Of a DNA stretch of 64,000 nt, positions 22,110-34,179 are shown piece after piece; position 1 is the first letter of the stretch; every line of letters starts with the position of its first letter. The notes under the pieces are model-generated. The model did no database searches and was not told the DNA's origin. It worked only from the letters and a program-made list of their open reading frames with translations. Location: positions 131,599,964 to 131,663,963 of the forward strand of contig OY856186.1 in NCBI GenBank assembly GCA_963693315.1, given 5' to 3'. The DNA comes from Diogma glabrata. Taxonomy: Eukaryota; Arthropoda; Insecta; Diptera; Cylindrotomidae. A program made the translations under genes and the position numbers.

Positions 22110-25100
22110 ACTAGTGGGATGGGGGTGTGACCATAGGGGCCACGCCAAGAACTTCCCGTAAGATTAAACTAACCAGTTACTGGATAACGTATACTAAAAT
22201 ACCAAACATAAAAAAATTATACAATGTAATTTAACTGCAATAAATACAAATAAAAATCGAAAAATTACAAAACAAATATTAAAACAAATTTGAAAAAAAG
22301 TCGACAAAAAGTGAATATAGCTCAATTAGGGGTTTTAAAGCCTAAATTAAGATTTATTCTTATAGCACACATCAATTGTAATAACTTAAATAGAATTTGA
22401 ATATGGGTGTGTGTGTGTGTGTGAGTGTGAAATCAGATTTAAATTTAATATTATACTGACACTCCGACTGCAAACTAAAATAATTTGTCCAGACCGATTC
22501 AGAAGGTATTGAAAGGTGAAGATATCATTAAAATGCCAATATCAAAAATGATCTCCAACAATCCAACACAATAACCTAACCTATCGGTAAGATAAAAGGT
22601 CAGCATTTGTTTGATGAACACCGACCACTATATACAAGACATCTCAAAAGAAAATTTGTTCTATCTCATGTTAACTGAAACATTGAACCAAAGATTCGTC
22701 AAAAACACTTCATAGCTGTGGCTGTTGTTGTGATATATTTAAAAGAATAGGATAAAGCTATTTAACCGAAAGTGGCAAACCGGAAGTTGCAAAATTACTA
22801 TGAACATAAAACTTTATGCTCCAAGTTTCAACAAAATTGAATTGAGGACTGAGTGTTATTAAAATTTTACAAAAACGGTTGTTTAACGATTCACAGATAT
22901 CCTTCCTCCCGGACCCCTTTGCCAAATTTTGAAAATAGCTCATATTTTCCATATTCAAGTAAACCCAAATGCGTTTGCGGCTCATTTTAATTCACAAGTT
23001 TCATCAAGATCTCATGGATTTGCGTAACGAAAATAACACATATTTTTCAAATTTTCTTAACAAACTCAAAAAGTCTAGGACAATTGCTGTTAATACAAAT
23101 GTCATTATAAATTGTTGACATGATGACAAACAAAATGGGAGGCAAATGGTCTTGAAAACGTTATTTATTCTCATAATAGCTGTAAGAGATAATTTTCAGT
23201 TTTTTGGAAACCACTAAAAAACAAATGAACTGATTTCGTTAGAAAAAGACTGGGCTGTAAGCTACGCCAAAATACATCGATTGTGACCATTGCCGTTGAA
23301 ATCGGATCATCCGTTGTTGAGAAAGCGTTGGACAAATATTTGCTCACATACGACGATACACACGTACATACATACAAACATACATACTGCTAGCTAAAAA
23401 TAGCCTAAACAGCTTCAGTAGGTCTTGAAACGTAAAGATATCATAAAAATTCCAATTTCCAAAATCGACCTAAAAACTATAACTTCCCATAGGTGAAAAA
23501 CGTGTTCTAGACAGAGTTGTGAAAACTTGACCATTTTTGATTTTCCTGAAGCTTGGCATATAAGTAGTATAGACAAAATAAAAAATACAACTTATTTTTA
23601 AATTTTTTTAAATTGCATAGTTTGAGCATAGGGTGCACCCCAACATGCATGAAAAATAAAAATTCTGCCAATCCGATGTAACTTTAAAATTAAATTGCTC
23701 AAGAACGGCTATACCGATTTCATCAAACTTTTTTTTGTTTGATAGATGATTAACTAGTCGTTTGAAAAAAAATTAATTTATTGTTTTTATAATTAATTTT
23801 TAAATAAAAATATTAAAAAACTTTTTTAAAGATAGCGCTAGGGTCAAAGATCAATTGGAAATTTAATTATTTTTTTTCTGAAAATAGTTCTATCCTTACT
23901 CTAAAATATATCAAATTTACAAAGAGGCTTAAATTCTTGTTCTTGAGATATTTAATTTTAAAGATTTTTAGTACGGCTGAAATTCGAATTTTTCTTCATT
24001 TTTTCAAACAACTTCCGTTAACAAAAAATTTTAAAATCAATTAAATATTAACTATTTTTATTTTTTAAATATAGTTCTAACTTTCCTTTAAAATATATCA
24101 TATATACAAAGAGGTATTAATTAATTCGTTGTCTTGAGATATTTAATTTTAAAGATTTTCAGTCATTATAAAATTTTAATTCTTCATTATTTTTTCGAAC
24201 AATTTTTATCATCAAAAAATTTTAACCACTGAAGTTCGAGAAAATAATGAACAATTAGAATTTTAATCGGACTAAAAATCTTTAAAATTAAATATCTCAA
24301 GAACACGAATTAACGCCTTTTTGTAAATTTGATATATTTTAAAGGAAGGTTAGAACTATATTTAAAAAATAAAAAAAATTAAAATTTAATTGATTTTAAA
24401 ATTATTTAAAGGAAGTTTAATGGAAGTTGTTTGAAAAAATGAAGAAAAATTCGAATTTCAGCCGTACTAAAAATCTTTAAAATTAAATATGCCAAGAACA
24501 AGAATTTAAGCCTCTTTGTAAATTTGATATATTTTAGAGTAAAGACAGAACTATTTTTAGAAAAAAAATTAATTAAATTCCAATTGATCTTTGACCCTAG
24601 CGCTATCTTTAAAAAAGTTTTTTTAATAATTTTATTTGAAAATTAATTATAAAAACAATAAATTAATTTTTTTCAAACGACTAATTAATCATCTATCAAA
24701 CAAAAAAAAGTTTGATGCAATCGGTATAGCCGTTCTTGAGCAATTTAATTTCAAAGTTACATCGGATTGGCAGAATTTTCATTTTTCATGCCTGTTGGGG
24801 TGCCCCCTATGCTCAAACTAAGCACTTTAAAACATTTTTAAAATAAATTATATTTTTTATTTTGTCCATACTACTTATATGCCAAGATTCAGGAAAATCA
24901 AAAATGGTCAAGTTCAAATTTCGACTTTTTCACCTGCGTAGATCACGTTTTTCATCCATATCGGGAAGTTAATAAATAGTTGACCAAGCGATTGACTCAC
25001 GAACCTCTGGCCTTTTTGTCAAATTTAGAAAATAACTCATCTTCGATATTCAAGTAAGTCCGGATGCGTTTGCAGCTCATTTACATACCAAAATTTCATC

Positions 25101-25610
25101 CAGATATCATGCGTTTGCGTAACGAAAATACCACGTAGTGTTATCACTTTTTCTTAAAAAACTCAAAAACTAAGAGAGCAATTGTTTATACAAATCTCAT
25201 TATATATGGCTGACATGATGACAAACAATATGGAAGCTTCATGACCTTGATAGCATTATTTAATCTCATTATATTTGCAAGAAATAATTTTCAGTTTTTT
25301 GAAAACCAATCAAAAACAAATGATTTAATTTCGCTAGAAAAGAACTGGGCTCTAAGTTACGCCAAGATACATCGATTGCAACCATTTTCGTTTAAATCGA
25401 GCCATCCGTTGTTGAGAAAGCGTTGGGCAAAAATTAATCCACATACAGCGATACATTAACACATACACACACACATACAAACTGCCAGCTAAAAATAGTC
25501 TAAACAGCTTCAGGAGATCGTGAAACGTAAAGATATCATAAAAATTCCGATTTTGAAAATCGACCCAAAAACAATATCCCATATCGGGAAGTTAAAAAAA
25601 ACGCTAATAT
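22110..25610. mobile_element. Palindromic insertion splitting the non-LTR element
   Basis: Between ORF1 and the endonuclease remnant lies ~3.5 kb unrelated to either. Direct repeats of about 600 bp (22890-23490 and 24985-25590) share ATGCGTTTGC, GACATGATGACAAACAA, CGTTGTTGAGAAAGCGTTGG and AACGTAAAGATATCATAAAA. They flank a giant inverted repeat (23490-24970). Exact insertion borders are not resolved. A short (GT)n run sits at about 22408-22424. Confidence 0.7.
23490..24970. repeat. 1.48-kb inverted repeat, arms ~730 bp
   Basis: Left arm sequences such as CTATCAAACAAAAAAAAGTTTGATG-type hairpins, CGGCTATACCGATT and TGACCCTAGCGCTATCTTTA (complement) appear in order on the left and inverted on the right. 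The centre is near 24220. Arms match well over most of their length. Non-coding. Confidence 0.85.
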
Positions 25611-25731
25611 GGACAAAATATAAACAAAACAATAATACATACAAAGAGATGAAACAAATCAAAAATTGATATTGTACACTACCAAAAATTAGCTAAATAT
25701 ACAGATATTTCTATAAACTATGCAATTCTTG

Positions 25732-26675
25732 CTAATAATCCAACGATATATTATTTTTAAGTAGATTTTGAATTTGTTCTTCAGATTTGATTTTTATAAT
25801 ATCAGAATATCTATGTTTTGCTCCCATGCGTAATTAAATTTTTTATCAATTTTTAATTGTTTGGCTTTAAATAATAATTTTTTTAAACACTGTTAAATGA
25901 TTAGTGATGAAAAAGTCATTATCATCTCAAGGTTGTTGAACTTAAAATCCAATATCCGTAATTTTTAAAAGAAGTTTAAGAATTGTTTTTTTTTACTTTG
26001 TATGCATCAACAATTTTATGCTTAATATGTAAATTGTTGCATCGCATAACAATTAGTGCAACGGTTGTTTTTGCTAAACTATTGTGAGTAACTTGACGAG
26101 TTATATTAGAAACATCAATGAAAGATGACGGGATGTCAAGAAACTTAAATATTTCAGTAGATATGTTTTGTAAATTTTCACTATCGTAGAAGACCATGCA
26201 AAAACAAATTTAGATGATTAGCTTTTTTATCGAGATGATCCACCGAACGTTCAATATTTAATATTTTGGTTTTCAGCTGTTTATTTTCATCTTCAAGCAA
26301 TTTCAATTTGTGGCTGTTTTCATCGATTTTTGTTGCTAATTTTATAATGTTATCGAATTTGAGATTTAAACTGTTTGTTGACGAAAAAAATTACCTTGGC
26401 GTTTATTTAAAGAGGTAAGTTCTTTACCAAATGAGCTTAACGAATGTTGTAAGTCATCAATAGGTTCATCCACATCATAACTTAAGTTTATTTTAGATGA
26501 TTCAGAGATAGATACATCTCTACAATAAGCACATTTCTATTGCAAGACCCCGGCTTCAATATCCGATATAATTGAAACTGAAAGACCAGCATACGATAAA
26601 TGCAAGGTTGCATACGGCACATTTCACACCTTTTTTATTTCTAGAAATTTTGTTGTTGCAAGTTGTGCATACCAT
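25732..26675 (-). pseudogene. ORF1 of the same type of non-LTR element
   Basis: Starts MVCTTCNNKISRNKKGVKCA with two CxxC pairs (PHD-like zinc finger). It continues through DEPIDDLQHSLSSFGKELTS, then a coiled coil (IDENSHKLKLLEDENKQLKT and following). Next come LNLFLHGL, SENLQNISTEIFKFLDI, TVALIVMRCNNLHIKHKI, and a C-terminal HLTVFKKLLFKAKQLKIDKK...NYAWEQNIDILI. This order (zinc finger, coiled coil, RRM-like/CTD ending in K-x-x-x-x-x-A-K-x-L...W) is the standard ORF1p layout. At least four frameshifts are needed to read it through. It lies 5' of the endonuclease remnant on the same strand; the two are separated only by the palindromic insertion at 22.1-25.6 kb. Confidence 0.82.
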
Positions 26676-26918
26676 TACAGACAGTTATATCACTAACTAT
26701 TTACTATTTGTATTAACAAAACAGTAATTAAAAACACAATATTAATAACTTTAATATCACAAAATATTTAATATCACTATATATTTAATATTTGGATAAA
26801 TAAATAGCTGTTAAGCTTAAACAGTATTTAATGATTAATTTAAGCAATGAGAGAAAATCAATTATTTCGTAAACGATTTTAATAATGAATGTTTTATTAA
26901 CTGAATGTTTTAATTGAG

Positions 26919-27372
26919 AATAGTATATTCTTGTATGAGCTAGAATGAAGGCAATTCTTCACGAGGATGAAGTTTTCCGGAACGAGCGTAGCGAGTAGAG
27001 GGAATCATCCGAGTGAAGAATTGCCTTCATCCTAAGCGAATACAAGATACTATTTTATCCACGACTACAAATAATTCAAATAATTTCATTCATGTTTTCC
27101 TGTACAAGTTTGTATCGCCAATTAAATGAAATGAAAAACAAAACCAAACATGTTTGTTTATTTTAGATTTTATATATGTATTGTTTTTGTTTTAACTGGT
27201 TTATATTACTATACCAACAAATCAAGTTTTTAATTTGTTAGGGGAATTTTGAATAAATAAAGCGTAATAAAAGAAATAAAAAAGAATTTGATATATAGAA
27301 AAGGAATGAATACAATTACAATGAAAGATATACGCATGGAAAGAATATATTCTTTAGTAGTCGTGGATAAAA
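26919..27372. mobile_element. Hairpin MITE, copy 1
   Basis: Starts with a ~130-bp stem-loop: AATAGTATATTCTTGTAT ... GAAGGCAATTCTTCACGAGG ... TGAAGAATTGCCTTC ... ATACAAGATACTATT. A segment bounded by TTTATCCACGACTAC and GTAGTCGTGGATAAA follows. Copies 2 (45709-46162) and 3 (52802-53179) share this exact architecture; copies 1 and 2 are almost identical. Confidence 0.9.
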
Positions 27373-27544
27373 TAATTTCTGACGAAAAAACGCTTGATAA
27401 TACAAAAAACCCATTCCATACAATCATCAAAATTCAACTCAAAAAAGTCAATCAAGTGCGGATATAATTCGCTCGCTTAGGGTTCCGTCATCCGTGTATA
27501 TAATATTTGAGAAAATAACAGTTTTTGTTAGCATAGTTTCACGT

Positions 27545-27960
27545 TGGGTTGCATCTTACCCAAAGTTGTTTATGGTGGCTAAAGAAAGCTTCAATAACGC
27601 CAGCTTATAAACTATTTATATTGGAAAATATATTATCAATTGTTGCAGCTTCAATTGTTGTTGGTTCAAGAATTTTTCTTTGTAAATTTATTTGTAGAAA
27701 ATAGTGAGAGCCAGTTTTGAGGATTTTTATTGAAACCAACATTAAAGTCACCTATCACAATAGTTGAAGGAAAAAGTCACAGTCGAGTGATTTGTCTACT
27801 GAACATTGGGGAGATCGGTATACCAACAGGATTTGAACTTCAGCTAGTTAAAAATTCACAATGACTGCCAGCAGAGCTAAAATCGAAGTGGTGGTAGCTA
27901 ATATTTTTCTGCACTGGTGGTACTGTATCAGACCCAACGAAAAGAACAGATCCACACCTC
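27545..27960 (-). pseudogene. Endonuclease/phosphatase-fold remnant
   Basis: The minus strand encodes HHFDFSSAGSHCEFL, then FPSTIVIGDFNVGFNKNPQN, then after a frameshift ILEPTTIEAATIDNIFSNIN and AGVIEAFFSHHKQLW. G-D-F-N-V, T-I-D-x-I-F-S and the terminal S-x-H-x-x-L are the catalytic signatures of the EEP (AP-endonuclease) fold. Sequence style differs from the Jockey-like copy at 22 kb and recalls EEP domains attached to Helitron-like proteins of insects. Stops and frame changes show that it is dead. Confidence 0.6.
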
Positions 27961-28559
27961 GATTTACTTGACTGTAACAATTTTATACTTCAACCAATTT
28001 TTTGGCCGAGTTCAACAATTTCAAAAATGTTTGTAATTAGTGATCAACCTCACAAAGAACATTTGCAACGCAACCATATTAAATGATAATCTTTCGAATA
28101 GCAAACAGGTATGTTATCGCATAATTTTTCAACCTAACGTCTTTCGTCTAAAGTTGAATTTATCTGATTTGTTAAACTTGTTTGATCTAATCTGATCTTT
28201 GTTGTTCATTTTTATTTGACTCAATATTTTACTATAATACACATTTCCTACAACGTAGCAAAATTTCTCCTCTTTTACGATTATTTCACGTGAATAGAGA
28301 ATAGAAGAGTCCTTCACAAAAACACAATTTTAGAATTTAATCAAATGAATCACTAGCCAAGGTGATATCTTAGGGGTGCTGGCGGATGAACTGTATTCAG
28401 TCAACGGTAGCACTCTCAATCTTAACTAATGAATATTCCTTGATGCTGGAACGCTGTAGCTTCAGTTCCAAGAAACGAACCTTCATATAACTATATATCT
28501 GAGCTTTAATCATTGAAAAATATACTGCATCCCATAATCAAGGATTATGCCATTAGCTA

Positions 28560-28835
28560 GACTATTGGCAAACCAATTTTAGTTTTGTTCCTGCAAATTT
28601 TTAAAACAAATTTGCTTTTTATCTCTTATTTTATTTTTATTTTCCCTATCCTATCACGAAATATTGGCCTATGTCATATTTTATATGTGATAGGATTTAT
28701 GGTTTAGTTATCCATTATTTAACAAAAAAATATTAAAAAAAAAAAAACAGATTTTCGTCCATTAACATCCTTTGAACGCATGTTGTTGTGGGACCTTGGT
28801 CTTAAAAGGTTTTTATGTGTTGTTCACAGAAAAAA
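28560..28835. repeat. Dispersed repeat R-TTGTG, copy 1
   Basis: Shares CACGAAATATTGGCCTATGT, a poly-A tract and GAACGCATGTTGTTGTGG with copies at 39180-39345 and 47560-47915. The latter two continue into TGTTGTGACACATATTGTAA and CTACTACACAAC. The same ending recurs at 29749-29793, 40997-41040 and 59975-60020. Confidence 0.75.
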
Positions 28836-29800
28836 ATGATTGCTAATATTAAACGAAACTTGCTTAATTCAATCATTTTTGTACATTGATTTTCAACCTA
28901 CTAAGCATGTTTCTTGAATTAAAATTCTGCTGGAATAATACCAGAAATAAATATTTTCTTTATTTAAGAAATGTAGTTTAAAAACCCAAAAGGTTGAGAT
29001 GTATTAAAACAAGCAACTTATATTCAATTTGAGTGGGAAAAGTTACTAAAATTAAGTAATCGGCTGGCTTGAATAAAGCACAAATTCTATAAATATTATA
29101 CAACTTTAAATTGAGAAACTGTTTTCCTTAAATTTAGCAATGTTTTCGCTTGAAATACGAGTTTATTTCTTAAGAAGAAATGGTATTCAAAGAAATGGTT
29201 TCCTCATTATAGCATGTTTTAGTCATAGCAGTCATAAATTTTGTGGTGGAACACAGGCAGAAATAAGCTGGCTTACATTAAGAAATGCATTTCTCAGTAC
29301 AAGAATTGCCTTGTTTAAAGGAAAATCAATCAATTTATTGATTTTTCTTTGAACTTAAAAAAGTTTATCATTTTCATCAGGGCTACCCGATTAGATAAAC
29401 TATCCAAAAATCTTAACGGTTATAAACCAAAATAGGTCTACAGTTTTAGCGAAGTATAAGAAACCAAAAAATTTACATAAACATATTATTTAGATAAATT
29501 TTCTTAATTTAAGTAAACGCCGACTTAAATAAAAAAAAATTTTAAAATTACACTAATGCTATTGCTATGCTTGATTTGATTATTGAAATCTTAATTTAAG
29601 AAATGTAATAATAATTTATATGAAGAAAAGCTTGCTTAATTCGATGATTCAATTTATTGTTTCAAGCAAAAACTGCTTTATATTTAGTATTTAAGCAATT
29701 CTTGTATTGAGAAATGCATTTCTTAATGTAAGCCAGGTTATTTCTTTCTGTGTTGTGACACATATTGTAATGCCTACTACACAACACATTTTATGAAAAA
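28836..29800. mobile_element. Inverted-repeat insertion within the dispersed repeat
   Basis: AAATAAGCTGGCTTACATTA (29252) and its neighbour AGAAATGCATTTCTC recur inverted at 29697-29745. Outer segments rich in CTTGCTTAATTC also pair (about 28858 and 29630). The flanking sequence resumes on the right with GTGTTGTGACACATATTGTA, suggesting that the element inserted inside the dispersed repeat. It includes a copy of the foldback arm at 29355-29465. Open frames here are by-products. Confidence 0.6.
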
Positions 29801-30284
29801 AAAAAAAAATATACATTAATTTTTCCAAATTTTTTCTTTTGTAATGTTCGAAGTTAAGGGGGGAGGGGGAGAAGGAAATTTTTTTCACATTTTTGAACAC
29901 AACTCAAAAACTGCGCTTTTGAAAACTACAAAAAAAAATGTTTTGGACTAGAAAAAAATTAACCATTCATATGACTCACTTCATGGTCGATAATAATTTT
30001 TTTTCAAAATTGCCACTCTAACCCCATCTACATAACATTTAAAATGAAGAGTCGACCAATATAGTTTTCGTGGGTGACCTTTCTGCATAGGATCTTGATA
30101 AAACTTTGGCAAATGATCCAAGTTCACTTGAAAATGGAAGATCTGGATTCATTTTAAATTTGGACAAAATGGTGGGGGGTCTCCCGAACACCTCTAAGTT
30201 TACATTTTCAATAACTTCTGATCCCGGATTATGATCTTATGGAAACTTGTTATATAAGGTTTTAGTACTGTTTCCAATATTTCT

Positions 30285-31283
30285 ACATACCAACTTCCGG
30301 TTTGACACTTCCGGTTAAAGTTTTTTTCAGGTGTTTATCCCTGCTGTAGCCTACAATTGCCGATCGATTTTCATGAAACGTAAAAGCTTTCAAGTGACAT
30401 GAGAAAGATTTCATCAGCTTTTGGAGTACATTGGATAAAGGGTTGGGGGTCCACCATACAACAGGTGGTTTTTCCACTATGTTTTTTATGTTTGCTGGGA
30501 GCATACAACATTAGTTCGTGAATGAATTTTGATGACACTTTGGAAAAAGATGCAAATATGTATGGCAAGGAACTGATTGATTTTTGAGCGATAGTGAACA
30601 AAGTGGTGGTGGGTCCTCCGAGCACCTGTTTTTTTGAAAGCTCAATAACATTTGTACCTGATAATCGAATTGGATGAAACTTGGTACATAAGCATTTAGT
30701 ACGGTTCACAACAGTTCTGCATCGGTGTCTTTATACACACTACAGCCTACAATAATGAAGTGATTATGTTGAAACTTATGAAAAAGGTTCCAATTATTGG
30801 GAGAAGATAATTATCATCTTTTGGAATACACTGATCAAAGTGGCGGGGGTATACCATACAACTGCTGACTTTTCACACTTTGTTTTTAAAGTTTGTTGGG
30901 AGCGTACAGACTTCATTCATTATTCAAATTTAATAACACTTTGAAATAGGATGAAGACATAAATAATAAGGAACTGATTAGTTTTTGGACAATATTGGGA
31001 TAAGTGGTGGAGGGCCTCCCGAACACCTGTTTATTGTGTCACCATTTTTTCAATGTTTGTTGGGAGCATACAGCATTCGTTCGTGAATGATTTTTGATGA
31101 CATTTTGGAAAAAGATGCAAATATGTATGGCAAGGAACTGATTAGTTTTTGAGCGATAGTGAACAAAGTGGTGGAGGGTGTCCCATACACCTGTTTTTTT
31201 GAAAGCATAATAACATCTGTACCTGATAATCGAATTGGATGAAACTTAAAAGATAAGCATTTAGTACGGTTCAAAACACTTCT
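30285..31283. repeat. Long-unit tandem repeat, left block
   Basis: Related ~250-270 bp modules repeat in one orientation. Markers are GTTGGGAGCATACAACATTC (30495, 31055), ATGTATGGCAAGGAACTGAT, ATAATCGAATTGGATGAAAC and CTACAGCCTACAATAATGAA. Small minus-strand open frames in each module translate to similar peptides simply because the DNA repeats. The array continues at 34180 after a retroelement insertion. Confidence 0.85.
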
Positions 31284-31906
31284 TTTTTTTTTTTATTAAT
31301 TAGTTGGACATGTTTAGCACACTAAATATGAAATATTCAATATTTAGACTCTTTGAATATTTAAAGATACCATGTCAACTATAAAGGAAGGAGATGAGAA
31401 AAATGGAAGGAATGGGGATATAGGGATAAATATACTAATTGTTTTAAATGACGATGGACATTTTCTTTAAATGCCTGAGGGGAAAATTCATCGGGAAATA
31501 CAGAGGAAGGCATTGAGCTCCACAATTTGGCCACTCTATTAAAATAGTCGTTCTGGAAGGACACAGTTCTACAATGAGGTATTTGTACAAGAAATGGATG
31601 GGATAACTCGGCAGCTCTTGTTTGTCGACTATACTGCGCACACGATGGATATTTTGAATTTCCTTAGTGGAGATTTCGCTAAAGTTATATTTATAGTAGA
31701 TTGACAATTCAGCCACATTTCTTCTGTGCTGGAGTGAATCAAGCTGGTCCGTTGGTTCGGTATTACCAATCAACTGTATTGCTTTTCTCTGTACAGAGTC
31801 TAGACATTTTATTGTTGACTGACAAGCACCTCTCCAAACATGGCAGCAGCACTCCATACTTAGACGAATAAAGGACTTGAAGATTAGCAAAATTTGCTCG
31901 GGATTG

Positions 31907-33960
31907 AAATAATAATAAAAATAATCTTTATTTCAATCAAAAACAAATAAAAATCGTATACAGTAATTTACAAAAAATTTTTATAACCATACAACAGTTA
32001 AATAAACAAATGCCAGATAATAATTAAATTTGTAATTGAAATGAAATAAGTAGGAGCATTTTGAAGTGTAACAAACGAACACTTGTAGTAAAAGCTCCAT
32101 AAAAAATGGTAAAAAAAAAAAAAAAAAACATAAAAAAACAAAATTAAAAAGTAACAAACAAGCTAAATAACTAATATGTATAGTAAGTACATGAAAAATA
32201 TCACACAAAAAAAATATTAAAAGTAAAGCTCAATATTATTAACAGAGAAAAGCCAAAGTTTTAAGTTTTTCAAAAAATATTTATAGGATGAAAAGATTTG
32301 ATAGATACAGGTAGACAATTGTATAAATAGGGAGCCATAAAAACAAAAAAGTGTCTACAATACTCCTTTCTCGTAAAATTCACTACGCAACGATTATTGG
32401 TGCGTAAATCATATTTAATAATTGTTTTGATTTTTTTATACCCACATCTAGAATAAAATAACTTTAAAACTTTATAAACATAGAGATAGCGGAACGGAAG
32501 AATATTAGACTTTTTAAAAAGTGGAAACGAAGGATCAGTTCGAGATTTGAAGTGTATGACACGCAGAGCAAACTTTTGGGCAGTCAATAAAGGTTTAATA
32601 TTACTAAAATAGACACCACCCCAGCAAGTAATAGCATATTCTAAGCGAGAATTAAAGAGAGAACAGTAAATTTGTTTCAGCAAATGACGGGGACATATTT
32701 CACGTAAAATGTACAACTTCCGTATAGTTCCAATTAACTCATTACGTATTTTCTCAATAGGAGTGATAAAATTTAGTTTATTATCCAGAATTAACCCCTA
32801 ATATTTGAAATAGTTTACTTTTTTGATAACAATGCAGCTGCTATCACATTGAATAGATGAACATTTTATTGAATGACATATAAAATCATTAGAAAGAGAG
32901 TTACTTTCATCAAAGAAATCAAACGTCATGTAACGTGTTTTAGAACTTAGAACCATGGAATGAATATTAAACCATTTTCTTAAATTAATCAAATCATGTT
33001 CAATACATTGTTTGACATTCACCCACGAATCATAACAATATAACAGAGCAGTATCATCAGCAAAAGCAATTAAAGAACCTTTAAAATTAAATTTACATAG
33101 GGAGTTAGTATAGATGAGAAATAAAATTGGCCCAAGAACAGAGCCTTGAGGAACACCAGCAGATATAGTTTTATATTGACTAAAAGTACCATTAATTTTA
33201 ACACATTGAACACGATTAGATAAATATGACCACAACAAATCTAGCACAATTCCTCTGAAACCAGCAGACCTTAATTTTTCAAATAATAAAATATAATCGA
33301 CAGTATCAAAAGCTTTAGTAATATCAATAAATAATGCAGCTACCCTTTTACCTATATTTAATCCATCATATAGCGGGGACAAAAAGTCAATCAGAGCAGA
33401 CTCAGAGCTTAGACCCTCACGGTACCCATATTGTAAGTTACTTAGAAATTTTGTTTTGACTAAAAATGATAAAATTCTCGACTTCATTAATTTTTCAAGC
33501 AATTTAGAGAAAACCGATAAGAGCGAAATTGGCCTATAATTAGAAATATTCGTTGAGTCACCACTTTTGAACAGAGGGACTATCACTGCTTTTTTCATTT
33601 CAGAAGGAAAAATCCCTGAACTAAAGCTCATATTAAATATAAAAGAAAGCGGTGAGCTAATGTAGTGTGAAATAATTTTAATCAGAGAATTTGAAATATT
33701 ATCATGACCAGTAGAATAAGAGGAATCTAAGCTATTTATGATAGTTTCAATTTCAGAAGTAGAAATCGGAGATAAAAAGCAAGTAGAAGATTCATAGTTA
33801 TATGAATAAACCATATTGTCAATTGTAGCTTGAGAATTATAAACTGATGTAATATTTTCTTTTTTGAGTTTATCAGGTATATCAATAAAAAAATTATTAA
33901 ATAAGTCACATACAATGGGTAAATCATTACAAAGGGTGCCATTACTATCCAAAATATTAT
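31907..33960 (-). mobile_element. Nested 5'-truncated non-LTR element with AATAAA tail
   Basis: Extent of the younger copy carrying the RT. Its 3' end reads (minus) GATTGAAATAAAGATTATTT followed by TTATTATT, i.e. a polyadenylation signal and a short TTA-type tail, instead of long poly-A. The interrupted host sequence resumes immediately as TTCAATCCCGAGCAAATT. The 3' UTR is ~360 bp of A/T-rich sequence with an A-run at about 32109-32128. Confidence 0.82.
32270..33960 (-). pseudogene. Reverse transcriptase of a nested non-LTR element
   Basis: Continuous coding frame read as ...NILDSNGTLCNDLPIVCDLF through the RT to residues near 32270. It is broken by a single in-frame TAG at about 32798 (YFKY-stop-GLILDNKLNF). 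Visible RT blocks in order: ISNYRPISLLSVFSKLLEKL; QYGYREG...SA; ALFIDITKAFDTVD (first catalytic Asp); SAGVPQGSVLGPILFLIYTN; IAFADDTALLY (catalytic Asp-Asp pair); then the thumb and a C-terminal domain WGGVYFSNIKPLLTAQKFAL. Endonuclease and ORF1 are absent: the copy is 5'-truncated at about 33960. It is probably a Jockey/CR1-clade element. The first readable codon is not a genuine start. The single stop suggests that this is the youngest retroelement here. Confidence 0.93.
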
Positions 33961-34179
33961 ACGATATGTAAATACTTTTTACATCGACTCAAGAATCCTA
34001 ATTTTTGCATTGCAGAATTAGCGAGGTTGAACACATATTTATTCCATTTCAGGTTATTTTGAATATCCACTCCAAGAAGTCTAACTGATTCAAACTCACG
34101 CAATTCCTCATGGTTTATTTTAATAGGGAAATTTTTATGTCGCTCTATGAAAGAATTTTTTTTGTAATGTTTTGAAGTT

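Larger units (their letters stand above)
31284..34178 (-). mobile_element. Older non-LTR 3' end, split by a younger copy
   Basis: A minus-strand 3' fragment lies in the long-unit array. Its 5' piece (34178-33962) encodes HEELREFESVRLLGVDIQNN, LKWNKYVFNLANSAMQKLGF and LSRCKKY. Its 3' piece (31906-31379) encodes NPEQILLIFKSF, SMECCCHVWRGACQST, LDSVQRKAIQLIGN, LDSLQHRRNVAELSIYYKY and a tail to about 31300. The A-tail appears as the plus-strand T-run at about 31284-31297. Joining the pieces across the inserted copy restores the usual order LLGV-D...L-W, then P-x-Q-x-L, then the post-RT domain of Jockey/CR1-type elements. 5'-truncated and inactive. Confidence 0.85.

Noticed and set aside
30283..31274. 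Series of similar minus-strand peptides (NRTKCLC...FHPIRLSG type)
   Set aside because: They recur because the DNA is a tandem repeat (also at 34549 and 38570). Frames are short, start and stop inconsistently and differ by indels between units, so a protein-coding repeat is unlikely.
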